A stretch of DNA of 13,378 bases from DATCLA01 sp036564195 (GCA_036564195.1 DATCLA010000308.1:1-13378); one strand, 5' to 3'; shown: positions 6,077-13,306, counted from the stretch's first letter. Notes: generated from the sequence alone by a model not told the origin. Numbers and translations: made by a program.

Positions 6077-6102
6077 CGGGCCTTTGGAAACCGAAAGGTC
6101 CG
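6077..6102 (+). other. Stable hairpin in the leader of the thioesterase gene
   Basis: CGGGCCTTT (6077-6085) pairs with AAAGGTCCG (6094-6102), one pair being G-U, and GG (6086-6087) pairs inside with CC (6091-6092), leaving an AAA loop and a bulged G. No T tract follows, so it is not a simple terminator. It sits about 48 bases before the thioesterase start and could be a leader structure. On the minus strand it lies upstream of the cyclophilin promoter. Confidence 0.4.
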
Positions 6103-6149
6103 GGACCATTCGCTAATTATATCCAAAATATCAGTAAAGGTTGTGAAGA

Positions 6150-6656
6150 GTGGTGTTTCAGGCAAAAGCCCCCAACCAAAGCGCAGTAGAAACACGTTTT
6201 TTAGTAATGCCCGACCAAGCCAACGCCCAGGGGACAGTATTTGGCGGAGTGATGATGGCTTGGATTGACATGGTGGCAGCCATGGCCGCCCAACGGCATT
6301 GTAACGGGGTGGCAGTGACCGCCAGTATTGACAGGATCTCGTTTGAGGCACCCATTTTTGTCGGGGAACACGCCGTGTTAAAGGCAATGGTTAACTATGT
6401 GGGTAACACTTCATTGGAGGTTGGAGTCCAGGTTAACAAAGAAAACCCCTATACCGGAGAGTGTCGGCGGGCCACTACCGCTTACTTGACCTTCGTAGCT
6501 TTAGATGACCACCAGAAACCCCGGCCGGTTCCGCCGTTGCGGTTAGAGACGGAAGAAGAAAAACGGCGCTACCATAATGCCAAGATCCGGGTCGCAGCCC
6601 GCCGGGAACTCCTAACTAAGCTCAGGCAGACTCAAGTTGAGCCGAACTGTAATTAA
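6150..6656 (+). CDS. Acyl-CoA thioesterase, hotdog fold (YkhA/YciA type)
   Basis: This 168-residue hotdog-fold protein hydrolyses acyl-CoA to free acid and CoA. The family motif is clear: VMPDQANAQGTVFGGVMMAWID (19-40), including Asn25 and Asp40 of the usual active site, then the central strand ASIDRISFEAPIFVGE (58-73). The charged C-terminal tail (130-160), rich in Glu, Lys and Arg, is also typical of the YkhA group. Translation probably begins at GTG 6150 (or GTG 6153): an in-frame stop at 6144-6146 excludes anything earlier, and AAAGG (6136-6140) is nine bases away. Substrate chain length cannot be read from sequence. It stands alone, divergent from the cyclophilin gene. Confidence 0.9.
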   Translation: MVFQAKAPNQSAVETRFLVMPDQANAQGTVFGGVMMAWIDMVAAMAAQRHCNGVAVTASIDRISFEAPIFVGEHAVLKAMVNYVGNTSLEVGVQVNKENPYTGECRRATTAYLTFVALDDHQKPRPVPPLRLETEEEKRRYHNAKIRVAARRELLTKLRQTQVEPNCN

Positions 6657-6711
6657 ACTAATCTTAAAAAGGTTTTTGCTTGGTAACGCCGAAATGTATT
6701 GAGGTAAAGGC

Positions 6712-6745
6712 GGGGAAGGTCATAATCCCCTCATCCGTAACGGAT
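6712..6745 (+). other. Two small dyads in the recQ leader
   Basis: GGGGA (6712-6716) pairs with TCCCC (6726-6730), and ATCCGT (6733-6738) faces ACGGAT (6740-6745) with one base between. The gap between the thioesterase gene and recQ (6657-6786) holds no clear terminator or promoter, so these may be a weak terminator or operator elements. Confidence 0.25.
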
Positions 6746-6786
6746 CACTTGCCGTGGTAGTAGGATGATCGTTCCAAGGTGGGTTA

Positions 6787-8574
6787 ATGATGTTGCAGGA
6801 AGCCGAAAAATTACTGCAAAAGTATTACGGGTATCCCTCTTTCCGAGGTGGGCAGGCCCGGATTATCCAGTCCATCTTGGAGGGTAACGATACTTTTGCC
6901 ATCATGCCTACCGGAGCCGGGAAGTCAATCTGTTATCAAATTCCTGCCTTAATGCTGGAAGGGATGACCCTGGTGATTTCACCACTGATTTCGTTAATGA
7001 AAGATCAGGTGGACGCGTTAAAGAGTTTGGCAATACCGTCCTCCTTCATCAACAGTACCTTAGGGATTCGGGAGACCCGGACGCGGCTCGCCAAGGCAGT
7101 GACCGGCGAATACCGTTTGCTTTATGTAGCTCCGGAACGGCTGGAAGTGGAACAATTTGTTGAGCAGATTGCAACCCTGCCCCTGGCGATGGTGGCGGTT
7201 GATGAAGCCCATTGTGTCTCGCAGTGGGGGCACGACTTTCGCCCCAGTTACCGCCGGATCGGTCCGTTTATTAACCGGTTGCCCTGTCGGCCGGTGGTGA
7301 CCGCATTTACGGCTACTGCTACTGATGAGGTTAAGGAAGATATCATTAAACTTTTAGCGTTGAAAGATCCGCACTTGTTTATCACCGGATTTAACCGGGC
7401 TAACCTCTCTTATACAGTCGTCAGGGGTGAAAATAAGCAAAACTTTCTCTTGAACTATTTGGCGGCTCACACCGACCAGTCGGGAATTATCTATGCCGCC
7501 ACCCGTAAAGAAGTGGACCATCTCTATGAACTACTGCTCAGTAAAGGTTATTCGGTAGGTAAATACCATGCCGGGATGAAGGACAGGGAACGCGGTCAGG
7601 TCCAGGAGGACTTCATCTATGATAATCTCCGGCTGATGGTAGCGACCAATGCCTTCGGAATGGGTATTGACAAGTCGAATGTCCGGTTTATAATCCATTA
7701 CAACCTGCCTAAGAGTATGGAGGCTTATTACCAGGAAGCCGGCAGGGCCGGGCGAGACGGTGACCCGGGTGAGTGTATCCTGCTATTTGCACCGCAGGAT
7801 ATCATTTTACAGAAATACCTGATCGAACAGTCAGTCTATTCGCCGGTACGGCAGGTTCATGAATATCGAAAACTTCAGGTAATGGTGGACTATGCCCATA
7901 CCACCCGCTGCCTGCGCCATTTTATCCTGGAATACTTCGGTGAGACCGGGACCCCTGAGAACTGCGGTAACTGCAGTAACTGCAATCAAGCAGGTGAGTA
8001 TCTTGATATTACCATTACAGCCCAAAAGATCTTTTCCTGTATCAAACGGATGCGGGAACAATATGGTACGAAGATGATTGCCGAAGTTTTAAAAGGCTCC
8101 CGTAACCAGCGGTTGCGCCAGTTGCGCCTGGACTTACTGCCGACTTACGGCCTGATGTCGGAATTAAGCCTGGAGGAGATTAAGGATTTGATCAATCTGT
8201 TAATCGCTGACGATTACCTGCGAACTACCGGGGGTAAATACCCGGTGGTGAAGTTGGGGCCTAAAGCTATTCCGGTGTTAAAAGGTGAGGCTCGGGTACA
8301 GCGGAAGGTATTACCGCAGCAAAAGCAAGCAAGCCGAACCGAGAATCCCACCCTCTTTGAAACCTTACGGCAATTACGCAAGGAAATTGCCGCGCGGGAA
8401 CAAGTACCGCCCTATATTATCTTTGCCGACAGCACACTCCATGAAATCTGTCGTAACCTGCCGCTGAACCGGGGAGCCTTGCTTGGGATCAAGGGAGTCG
8501 GCGAAGCTAAATTAATCAAATACGGCGATCAATTTATTGCCGCAGTCCGGCAGTATCTGGGGAAAAATTGCTAG
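6787..8574 (+). CDS. recQ: ATP-dependent DNA helicase RecQ
   Basis: This 595-residue 3'-5' DNA helicase acts in recombination and restart of stalled forks. Motifs in order: Walker A PTGAGKS (41-47), DEAH (139-142) followed by the RecQ aromatic loop CVSQWGHDFRPSY (143-155), TAFTATAT (172-179), motif VI QEAGRAGRDG (316-325), the zinc-binding cysteines 375, 393, 396 and 399, a winged-helix RQC region (about 408-500) and a C-terminal HRDC domain (about 520-592). The full bacterial domain set and length are present. ATG 6787 or 6790 is the start, with AAGGTGGG (6776-6783) before it. The gene is single, with its own terminator at 8656-8681. Confidence 0.96.
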   Translation: MMLQEAEKLLQKYYGYPSFRGGQARIIQSILEGNDTFAIMPTGAGKSICYQIPALMLEGMTLVISPLISLMKDQVDALKSLAIPSSFINSTLGIRETRTRLAKAVTGEYRLLYVAPERLEVEQFVEQIATLPLAMVAVDEAHCVSQWGHDFRPSYRRIGPFINRLPCRPVVTAFTATATDEVKEDIIKLLALKDPHLFITGFNRANLSYTVVRGENKQNFLLNYLAAHTDQSGIIYAATRKEVDHLYELLLSKGYSVGKYHAGMKDRERGQVQEDFIYDNLRLMVATNAFGMGIDKSNVRFIIHYNLPKSMEAYYQEAGRAGRDGDPGECILLFAPQDIILQKYLIEQSVYSPVRQVHEYRKLQVMVDYAHTTRCLRHFILEYFGETGTPENCGNCSNCNQAGEYLDITITAQKIFSCIKRMREQYGTKMIAEVLKGSRNQRLRQLRLDLLPTYGLMSELSLEEIKDLINLLIADDYLRTTGGKYPVVKLGPKAIPVLKGEARVQRKVLPQQKQASRTENPTLFETLRQLRKEIAAREQVPPYIIFADSTLHEICRNLPLNRGALLGIKGVGEAKLIKYGDQFIAAVRQYLGKNC

Positions 8575-8655
8575 TCGGGTTCAACCGGAAGTTTTGTTTA
8601 GAATGAACCGAATATCGTTCGCAATCAAATTTTATAACAGCCGCCTAAAAATTAG

Positions 8656-8681
8656 CGGACCGGTGATGCCGGTCTGTTTTT
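8656..8681 (+). terminator. Rho-independent terminator of recQ
   Basis: GACCGG (8658-8663) and CCGGTC (8669-8674) form a perfect stem with loop TGATG, extendable by a G-U and a C-G pair, followed by TGTTTTT. It lies about 80 bases after the recQ stop. Confidence 0.88.
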
Positions 8682-8780
8682 ATACAACAATCGCTGTAAC
8701 TTAACAACAAATTTTCTTAGAATCAGTCTGGGAAAATAGGTATAAGCAGCAAACAGGTTTTAAGGAAATAGTTATAACTT

Positions 8781-8856
8781 CTGTAAAACAGGAAAGAACA
8801 TTGTCCCAAGGTTTACAGATGTGATATACTTAACTTTAATAAAAATGGAACATTGT
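8781..8856 (+). promoter_or_regulatory. nfnA promoter with flanking operator-like repeats
   Basis: TTGTCC (8801-8806) and TATACT (8825-8830) with 18 bases between form a promoter; TG before the -10 makes it an extended one. TTTACA (8812-8817) with TTTAAT (8835-8840) is an alternative. GAACATTGT occurs twice, at 8796-8804 over the -35 and at 8848-8856 downstream of the -10, 52 bases apart. CTGTAAA (8781-8787) and TTTACAG (8812-8818) form an inverted repeat around the first copy. The pattern suggests a repressor or redox-responsive regulator, identity unknown. Confidence 0.5.
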
Positions 8857-8904
8857 ACTGATTTAAAACCTTTTATGGATAGATTTGAGTGAGGGGGACT
8901 TAAA

Positions 8905-9747
8905 TTGATTATTGCCAAAGAAATCCTGGCGCCCCGGATCGTCCGCTTCAAAGTCAAAGCACCGGCAATTGCCGCCAAAGCGCAACCCGGGCATTTTGTA
9001 GTCGTCCGCCGGGACGAACAGGCGGAACGAATTCCTTTGACCATTGCCGACTTTGACCGGGAAGCGGGGACCATTACTTTAGTTGTCCAAGAAGTTGGTA
9101 AAAGCAGCGCCTTGATCAACCGGATGGAAGTCGGCCAGGCATTTGCGGATATTTTAGGACCGTTGGGTACGGCTTATCCCATTAAAAAAGTTGGGACCGT
9201 CGTCGGAGTCGCCGGCGGCGTGGGAGCCGCTCCGTTATACCCAAAGGTTAAAGCGTTGGCTGAAGTCGGTAATAAAATAATTATCATTTTAGGAGCCCAA
9301 CGTAAGGAATTATTAATCTTGGAAGCAGAACTCAGGGCAATCAGTCAGGAATTAATAATCACGACCGATGATGGGAGTTGCGGCCAAAAAGGACTGGTAA
9401 CCGACGCTTTAAAACAGGTGTTGGACCGGGAGAAAGTCGACGAAGTGATTGCGATCGGTCCGGTACCGATGATGGAGGCCTGTTGTAATGTAACCCGGGA
9501 ACGGAATATCAAAACGGTGGTCAGCTTAAATGCGATCATGGTAGACGGGACCGGGATGTGCGGCGGCTGCCGGGTTACAGTCGGCGGGGAGAGTAAATTT
9601 TGCTGTGTGGACGGTCCGGCTTTTGACGGCCTGGCGGTTGACTTTAAAGAGTTGCGCCGTAGGCAGCGTTACTATTCCGAACAGGAAAAACAGGTCTACC
9701 ATGAATATCAGTGCGGAACGGGGGAGTGTCGATGTCACGTCAAATAA
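8905..9747 (+). CDS. nfnA: NfnA: NAD-binding flavoprotein subunit of the NADH-dependent reduced ferredoxin:NADP+ oxidoreductase
   Basis: The product resembles the ferredoxin-NADP reductase/PyrK family. With NfnB it catalyses flavin-based electron bifurcation linking NADPH, NAD+ and ferredoxin in the cytosol. Visible parts of the 280 residues: RIPLT (42-46) for FAD, GGVGAAP (104-110) for NAD(H), and the [2Fe-2S] segment D214-x4-C219-x2-C222-x11-C234. In PyrK the first ligand is Cys; Asp here matches the unusual Asp-ligated cluster known for NfnA. The start is TTG 8905 with GAGGGGG (8891-8897) seven bases before it. The last 15 residues carry three more cysteines (270, 275, 277), which I cannot assign. 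It overlaps nfnB by 16 bases. A PyrK-type or sulfide dehydrogenase (SudB) naming is also used for such proteins. Confidence 0.88.
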   Translation: MIIAKEILAPRIVRFKVKAPAIAAKAQPGHFVVVRRDEQAERIPLTIADFDREAGTITLVVQEVGKSSALINRMEVGQAFADILGPLGTAYPIKKVGTVVGVAGGVGAAPLYPKVKALAEVGNKIIIILGAQRKELLILEAELRAISQELIITTDDGSCGQKGLVTDALKQVLDREKVDEVIAIGPVPMMEACCNVTRERNIKTVVSLNAIMVDGTGMCGGCRVTVGGESKFCCVDGPAFDGLAVDFKELRRRQRYYSEQEKQVYHEYQCGTGECRCHVK

Positions 9748-11120
9748 TGCCGAAACAAGATCCTCAAATCCGGAAGGGCAATTTTGAGGAGGTGGCTTTC
9801 GGTTTTACTACAGTGCAAGCTCAAGCTGAGGCAGCGCGCTGCCTGAACTGCCCGAAGCGTTTTTGTGTCGAAGGTTGCCCGGTAGAAGTGGCGATCCCCG
9901 ATTTTATCAAGTTAATTAAAGAAGGCGACTTTAACGCGGCAGCTGCTAAGATTAAAGAGAAGAACAGCCTGCCGGCGATCTGCGGCCGGGTCTGCCCGCA
10001 GGAGAGCCAATGTGAAAGTAAGTGCATTTTAGGGAAGAAAGGCGAACCGGTGGCGATCGGTGCTTTAGAACGCTTTGTTGCCGACCATCAGGCTGCAGAA
10101 GCCCCGGGAGCCGTTCCTCAGTTATCAAAGCTGCCCTATAAAGCAGCAATCATCGGCGCCGGCCCGGCGGGGTTGACCGCTGCCGCCGACTTGGCTTTAA
10201 TGGGGCTAGAAGTAACGGTCTTTGAATCGCTCCATGCCGCCGGCGGAGTGTTGCAGTATGGAATTCCTCAGTTCCGTTTACCTAAAGACATTGTTGCCCG
10301 GGAAGTCGAGTATATCAAGAGACTGGGCGTGAAGATTGAAACCAGTGTGTTGGTAGGTAAGACCGTAACCATTGCCGATTTAAAAGCGAAAGGCTATGAT
10401 ACCATCTTTATCTGTACCGGTGCGGGACTGCCCTATTTCTTAAACATTCCGGGAGAGAACTTAAACGGAGTCTACTCGGCCAACGAGTTTTTAACCCGGG
10501 TAAACCTGATGAAAGCATACCGCTTCCCGGAGTATGATACCCCGATCCGGGTGGGGCAATGCGTTGCAGTAGTGGGAGCAGGCAATGTGGCGATGGATGC
10601 TGCCCGGACTGCGCTGCGCCTGGGGGCAAAGGAGGTTTATATTGTCTACCGCCGTTCGGCGGCAGAGATGCCCGCCCGGCACGAGGAGATTGAAAACGCT
10701 AAAGAAGAAGGGATTATCTTTAAGTTATTGACCAATCCGGTCCGGATCATCGGCAACGAACAAGGTGAAGTCGCCGCCCTCGAGTGCGTCCGGATGGAGT
10801 TGGGCGAGCCCGACGCCGGCGGTCGGCGGCGACCGCTGGCGGTGAAAGGTTCGGAATTTCAGTTCCCGGTGGATAATGTGATCGTAGCCATCGGGCAGGG
10901 ACCCAATCCCATTCTGCTGAAGAACACCCCCGGCCTGGCCTTGAACAAACGGGGATATATTGAGGTTAATCCGGAGACTTTGGAAACCAGTATTTCCGGG
11001 GTATTCGCCGGCGGTGATATTACTACCGGAGCGGCCACGGTGATTGCGGCTATGGGCGCCGGTAAGAAAGCCGCCCGGCAGATGGTGAAGTATTGCCAGA
11101 GCAGGCAGGAGCAGGGTTAA
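9732..11120 (+). CDS. nfnB: NfnB: GltD-like NADPH-binding subunit of the ferredoxin:NADP+ oxidoreductase
   Basis: This 462-residue protein is homologous to the glutamate synthase small subunit. The N-terminal part has two cysteine groups for [4Fe-4S] clusters (Cys37, 40, 45, 49 and Cys84, 88, 94, 98), then FAD-binding GAGPAG (142-147), NADPH-binding GAGNVA (282-287) and the C-terminal FAD contact FAGGD (425-429). In Nfn this subunit holds the bifurcating FAD and reduces ferredoxin. The start is ATG 9732, inside the end of nfnA, with GGGGGAG (9720-9726) five bases before it; the GTG at 9711 in the same frame is less likely. No glutamate synthase large subunit is adjacent and nfnA lies directly upstream, so Nfn (or SudA) is preferred over GltD. 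Confidence 0.9.
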   Translation: MSRQIMPKQDPQIRKGNFEEVAFGFTTVQAQAEAARCLNCPKRFCVEGCPVEVAIPDFIKLIKEGDFNAAAAKIKEKNSLPAICGRVCPQESQCESKCILGKKGEPVAIGALERFVADHQAAEAPGAVPQLSKLPYKAAIIGAGPAGLTAAADLALMGLEVTVFESLHAAGGVLQYGIPQFRLPKDIVAREVEYIKRLGVKIETSVLVGKTVTIADLKAKGYDTIFICTGAGLPYFLNIPGENLNGVYSANEFLTRVNLMKAYRFPEYDTPIRVGQCVAVVGAGNVAMDAARTALRLGAKEVYIVYRRSAAEMPARHEEIENAKEEGIIFKLLTNPVRIIGNEQGEVAALECVRMELGEPDAGGRRRPLAVKGSEFQFPVDNVIVAIGQGPNPILLKNTPGLALNKRGYIEVNPETLETSISGVFAGGDITTGAATVIAAMGAGKKAARQMVKYCQSRQEQG

Positions 11121-11161
11121 ACTGATTTTAAAATCCTAGCTTAATAATGAGGATGGATGGA

Positions 11162-12472
11162 ATGATTCAACAAGCCTATTATGATGTCCCGCAACTCACC
11201 AAACCGCTAAACTGCTGGGTTGAAATCCCCGGTTCTAAAAGCATTACCAACCGGGCGTTGCTAATTGCGGCTTTGGCAACGGAACCGGTGGTATTGGATA
11301 ATGTTTTATTCAGCGATGACAGCCGTAACTTTATTGCCTGCCTACAGACCCTAGGCTTTCGGCTGGAAGTGAAGGAAGAAGCTAAACAGGTCAAAGTTTA
11401 CGGTTTAGGGGGGGTAGTTCCCAACCGGCAGGCCCAGATTTATGTCGGCAGTGCCGGGACTGCGGCCCGCTTTATCACTGCCATGTTGGCTTTTAGTGGC
11501 GGTGACTACCTGGTGGAAGCCTCGCCGCAGATGATGTCCCGGCCGATGCAGCCACTACTGGCGAGTTTAACTGCTTTAGGGGCGGGGTTTGAATTTTTGG
11601 ACCGACCGGGTTACCTGCCGTATCGGATCCGGGGTACCGGTGCGCCGGTCGGACAGGTTTCCCTGGATGCTAAGATTAGTAGTCAGTTCTTAAGCGCTTT
11701 GTTGTTGGCAGGGGTTGGCGGCGCGGCCGATCTGGAGATTACCATCGCCGGGGAAGTGGCAGCCAAACCTTATGTGGCAATGACTCTGGCCATGATGGAA
11801 CAGTTCGGTGTGGCGGTAATAAACCAGGAATGGACGCGCTTGGTGGTTCCAGCCGGACAGCATTACCACGGCAGTTCCCATTACCGGATTGAGCCGGATC
11901 TCTCCAATGCCAATTACTTCTTTGCTTTGGCAACTCTGACCGGCGGTACAGTGCTGGTGAAAGACGTTAAGTTGGAGGCGCTCCAAGGCGATATCGGTTT
12001 TTTGAAAGTATTACAACAAATGGGGAGCCGGGTGGAACAACAACCCGACGGTGTCCGGGTGACCGGGCCGCCGGAGGGGGTATACCCGGGCGTAACCGTA
12101 GATTTAGGCGCTACACCGGATCAGACCATGACCCTGGCGGCTTTAGCGCCGTTTGCGACCGGACCGACGGTAATTAAGAATGTTGGTTTGATTAAATATC
12201 ATGAATCCAACCGGTTGCAGGCGATCCGGAATGAACTGACTAAAATGGGGATTAGTTGTGAGGAGGCCGCCGACGGGTTGATTATTCAGCCGGGCCGTCC
12301 CCGGGCGGTTACAGTAGAGACCTATGACGACCACCGGATGGCCATGGCCTTTGCGTTAATCGGAGTAAAGGCGACAGGAATCCGGATTAACAACCCGGGT
12401 TGTACCGCAAAAACCTTTGATGGTTATTTTGACTTGTTGTCCCGGGTTGTAAAGGGAGATCACTCCCTCTAA
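11162..12472 (+). CDS. aroA: 3-phosphoshikimate 1-carboxyvinyltransferase (EPSP synthase)
   Basis: It joins shikimate-3-phosphate and phosphoenolpyruvate in the shikimate pathway to aromatic amino acids. The 436 residues include PGSKSITNRALL (23-34, substrate lysine at 26), VGSAGTAARF (95-104, keeping the glycine that contacts PEP), SRPMQPL (126-132), PDQTMTLAALA (319-329), HESNR (347-351), DDHRMAMAF (389-397) and NPGCTAKTFDGYF (411-423). The whole fold is covered. I choose ATG 11162, nine bases after GAGG (11149-11152); in-frame ATGs at 11147 and 11153 would add five or three residues and lack a Shine-Dalgarno site. Only 41 bases separate it from nfnB, with no clear terminator, so it is probably transcribed with nfnAB. 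A functional link to Nfn is not obvious. Confidence 0.95.
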   Translation: MIQQAYYDVPQLTKPLNCWVEIPGSKSITNRALLIAALATEPVVLDNVLFSDDSRNFIACLQTLGFRLEVKEEAKQVKVYGLGGVVPNRQAQIYVGSAGTAARFITAMLAFSGGDYLVEASPQMMSRPMQPLLASLTALGAGFEFLDRPGYLPYRIRGTGAPVGQVSLDAKISSQFLSALLLAGVGGAADLEITIAGEVAAKPYVAMTLAMMEQFGVAVINQEWTRLVVPAGQHYHGSSHYRIEPDLSNANYFFALATLTGGTVLVKDVKLEALQGDIGFLKVLQQMGSRVEQQPDGVRVTGPPEGVYPGVTVDLGATPDQTMTLAALAPFATGPTVIKNVGLIKYHESNRLQAIRNELTKMGISCEEAADGLIIQPGRPRAVTVETYDDHRMAMAFALIGVKATGIRINNPGCTAKTFDGYFDLLSRVVKGDHSL

Positions 12473-12505
12473 AACTAAATGCACTTTAATAAATAAGCGG
12501 AGAAT

Positions 12506-12523
12506 AAAAAAACGGGCATTCCC
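12506..12523 (-). terminator. Weak intrinsic terminator of the rpiB-like gene
   Basis: On the minus strand GGG-AATG-CCC is followed by G and seven T (complement of 12506-12512), just after the stop codon. The stem is only three to four pairs. AAATAAG (12491-12497) and CTTATTT (12526-12532) enclose the whole element as an outer inverted repeat, which could also serve the convergent aroA transcript. Confidence 0.45.
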
Positions 12524-12526
12524 AAC

Positions 12527-13000
12527 TTATTTGAAATTTTCGGCTTCAATCTCTTGTAATCGGGCAAACCCTTTCCTATTATTTTCTTTGCGTTCTGCCG
12601 TAAAGTCCTTGCACCAGATACCGGAGAGAAACTTTTCCGCCATTTCGGCGCCCATGTCCAAACTGACCACCTTTTCGCCCATTGCCAGTACATTAGCATT
12701 ATTAATCAGGGAGATTTTTTCGGCAGTATATACACTTTCACAGGCCACGCAATAAATCCCTTTAAACTTATTTACTATCAGACTTACACCAGCTCCGGTC
12801 CCGCAGATGACGATGCCGCGAGTATATTTGCCGGACTGCATGGCACGGGCCAGATTGGAGGCAGCCTCATAATAGGGCACCTGTTCTGCTTCTGTTTGTT
12901 GGCCGACATCATCAACCTCATAGCCGATTTTAATCAAATGATTTTTGACGGCTTGTTTCAACCGGAAACCGGAAAAATCTGACGCAATGATTACTTTCAT
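12527..13000 (-). CDS. RpiB/LacA/LacB-family sugar-phosphate isomerase, divergent
   Basis: This 157-residue protein belongs to the family that interconverts aldose and ketose phosphates such as ribose-5-phosphate and ribulose-5-phosphate. The catalytic cysteine loop is intact (ICGTGAGVS, Cys66 at the same number as in E. coli RpiB), as is NANVLAMG (101-108). Two usual histidines are not: the N-terminal SDHxGF is SDFSGF (Phe9), and the ring-opening His99 of E. coli RpiB (in RQHNDTNVL) is Ile99 in SLINNANVL. The arginine just before it is also lost, and the C-terminal phosphate-binding GGRH motif is not recognisable. It is therefore unlikely to be ordinary ribose-5-phosphate isomerase; another sugar phosphate or a LacB-like role is possible. 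The start ATG 13000 has GGAGG eleven bases upstream. It is convergent with aroA. Confidence 0.85.
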   Translation of the reverse strand: MKVIIASDFSGFRLKQAVKNHLIKIGYEVDDVGQQTEAEQVPYYEAASNLARAMQSGKYTRGIVICGTGAGVSLIVNKFKGIYCVACESVYTAEKISLINNANVLAMGEKVVSLDMGAEMAEKFLSGIWCKDFTAERKENNRKGFARLQEIEAENFK

Positions 13001-13111
13001 TATTTGTTATGCCTCCAATTTGATTAATCTTGCCAGGCCGCCGCGAATCCGGCCCCCAAAGACACTGGTTAAGTTTTGAGCAGACATTCAGTGATCGGCC
13101 TTTACTCATTT

Positions 13112-13143
13112 AATCTTAAAAATAAACGTTTATTTTTAAGATT
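13112..13143. repeat. Perfect 32-bp palindrome
   Basis: AATCTTAAAAATAAAC (13112-13127) is followed with no spacer by its exact reverse complement GTTTATTTTTAAGATT (13128-13143). It lies 112 bases upstream of the rpiB-like start codon. It may be an operator, a cruciform-forming element or a terminator-like hairpin; no T tract follows on either strand. Confidence 0.9.
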
Positions 13144-13204
13144 GTACCAAAAAATCACAATAAAACTACAATGCATTACTAAATAACCCTGAAATAGCTT
13201 GGGA

Positions 13205-13233
13205 TTTACAATTAATTTTTTCTAAATTATAGC
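13205..13233 (+). promoter_or_regulatory. Possible sigma-A promoter pointing out of the window
   Basis: TTTACA (13205-13210) and TATAGC (13228-13233) are 17 bases apart. The match is fair but the region is so AT-rich that chance is possible. A transcript would run over the dyads at 13249-13266 and 13275-13306. Confidence 0.3.
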
Positions 13234-13248
13234 ATAGGGGAATTGTCA

Positions 13249-13266
13249 TTACAATATAATTTGTAA
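13249..13266. promoter_or_regulatory. 18-bp dyad, operator-like
   Basis: TTACAA (13249-13254), TATAAT (13255-13260) and TTGTAA (13261-13266) form an inverted repeat with 6-bp arms. The central TATAAT equals a -10 consensus but has no -35 at the right distance. It could bind a dimeric regulator. Confidence 0.35.
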
Positions 13267-13274
13267 AAAGAATA

Positions 13275-13306
13275 ATCGTTTACCTAAAACGTAGTGTTTA
13301 AACGAT
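13275..13306. repeat. Split inverted repeat ATCGTTTA/TAAACGAT
   Basis: ATCGTTTA (13275-13282) and TAAACGAT (13299-13306) are exact reverse complements separated by 16 bases. The inner hexamer TAAACG/CGTTTA also forms the centre of the 32-bp palindrome at 13112-13143. Confidence 0.5.

Larger units (their letters stand above)
8575..8904. other. Intergenic stretch of 330 bases between recQ and nfnA
   Basis: No gene is seen here. From left to right it holds an inverted repeat GGTTCA (8578-8583)/TGAACC (8604-8609), the recQ terminator (8656-8681), about 100 bases without recognised signals, and then the nfnA promoter region with its repeats (8781-8856). The open frame on the minus strand at 8772-9119 runs into nfnA and is a shadow. 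Confidence 0.6.

Noticed and set aside
6061..6387. 108-codon minus-strand frame over the thioesterase start
   Set aside because: It crosses the conserved hotdog motif on the other strand and shows no recognisable domain.
8796..8858. LexA (SOS) boxes at the GAACATTGT repeats
   Set aside because: Bacillus-type LexA sites need GAAC-N4-GTTC; both copies lack the right-hand GTTC, and the gene is not a repair gene.
9711..9731. GTG 9711 as nfnB start
   Set aside because: ATG 9732 has GGGGGAG at five bases and gives the usual N terminus; the GTG has no Shine-Dalgarno site.
9732..11120. GltD, small subunit of glutamate synthase
   Set aside because: No large subunit is nearby and the gene overlaps an NfnA-type partner with an Asp-ligated cluster motif.
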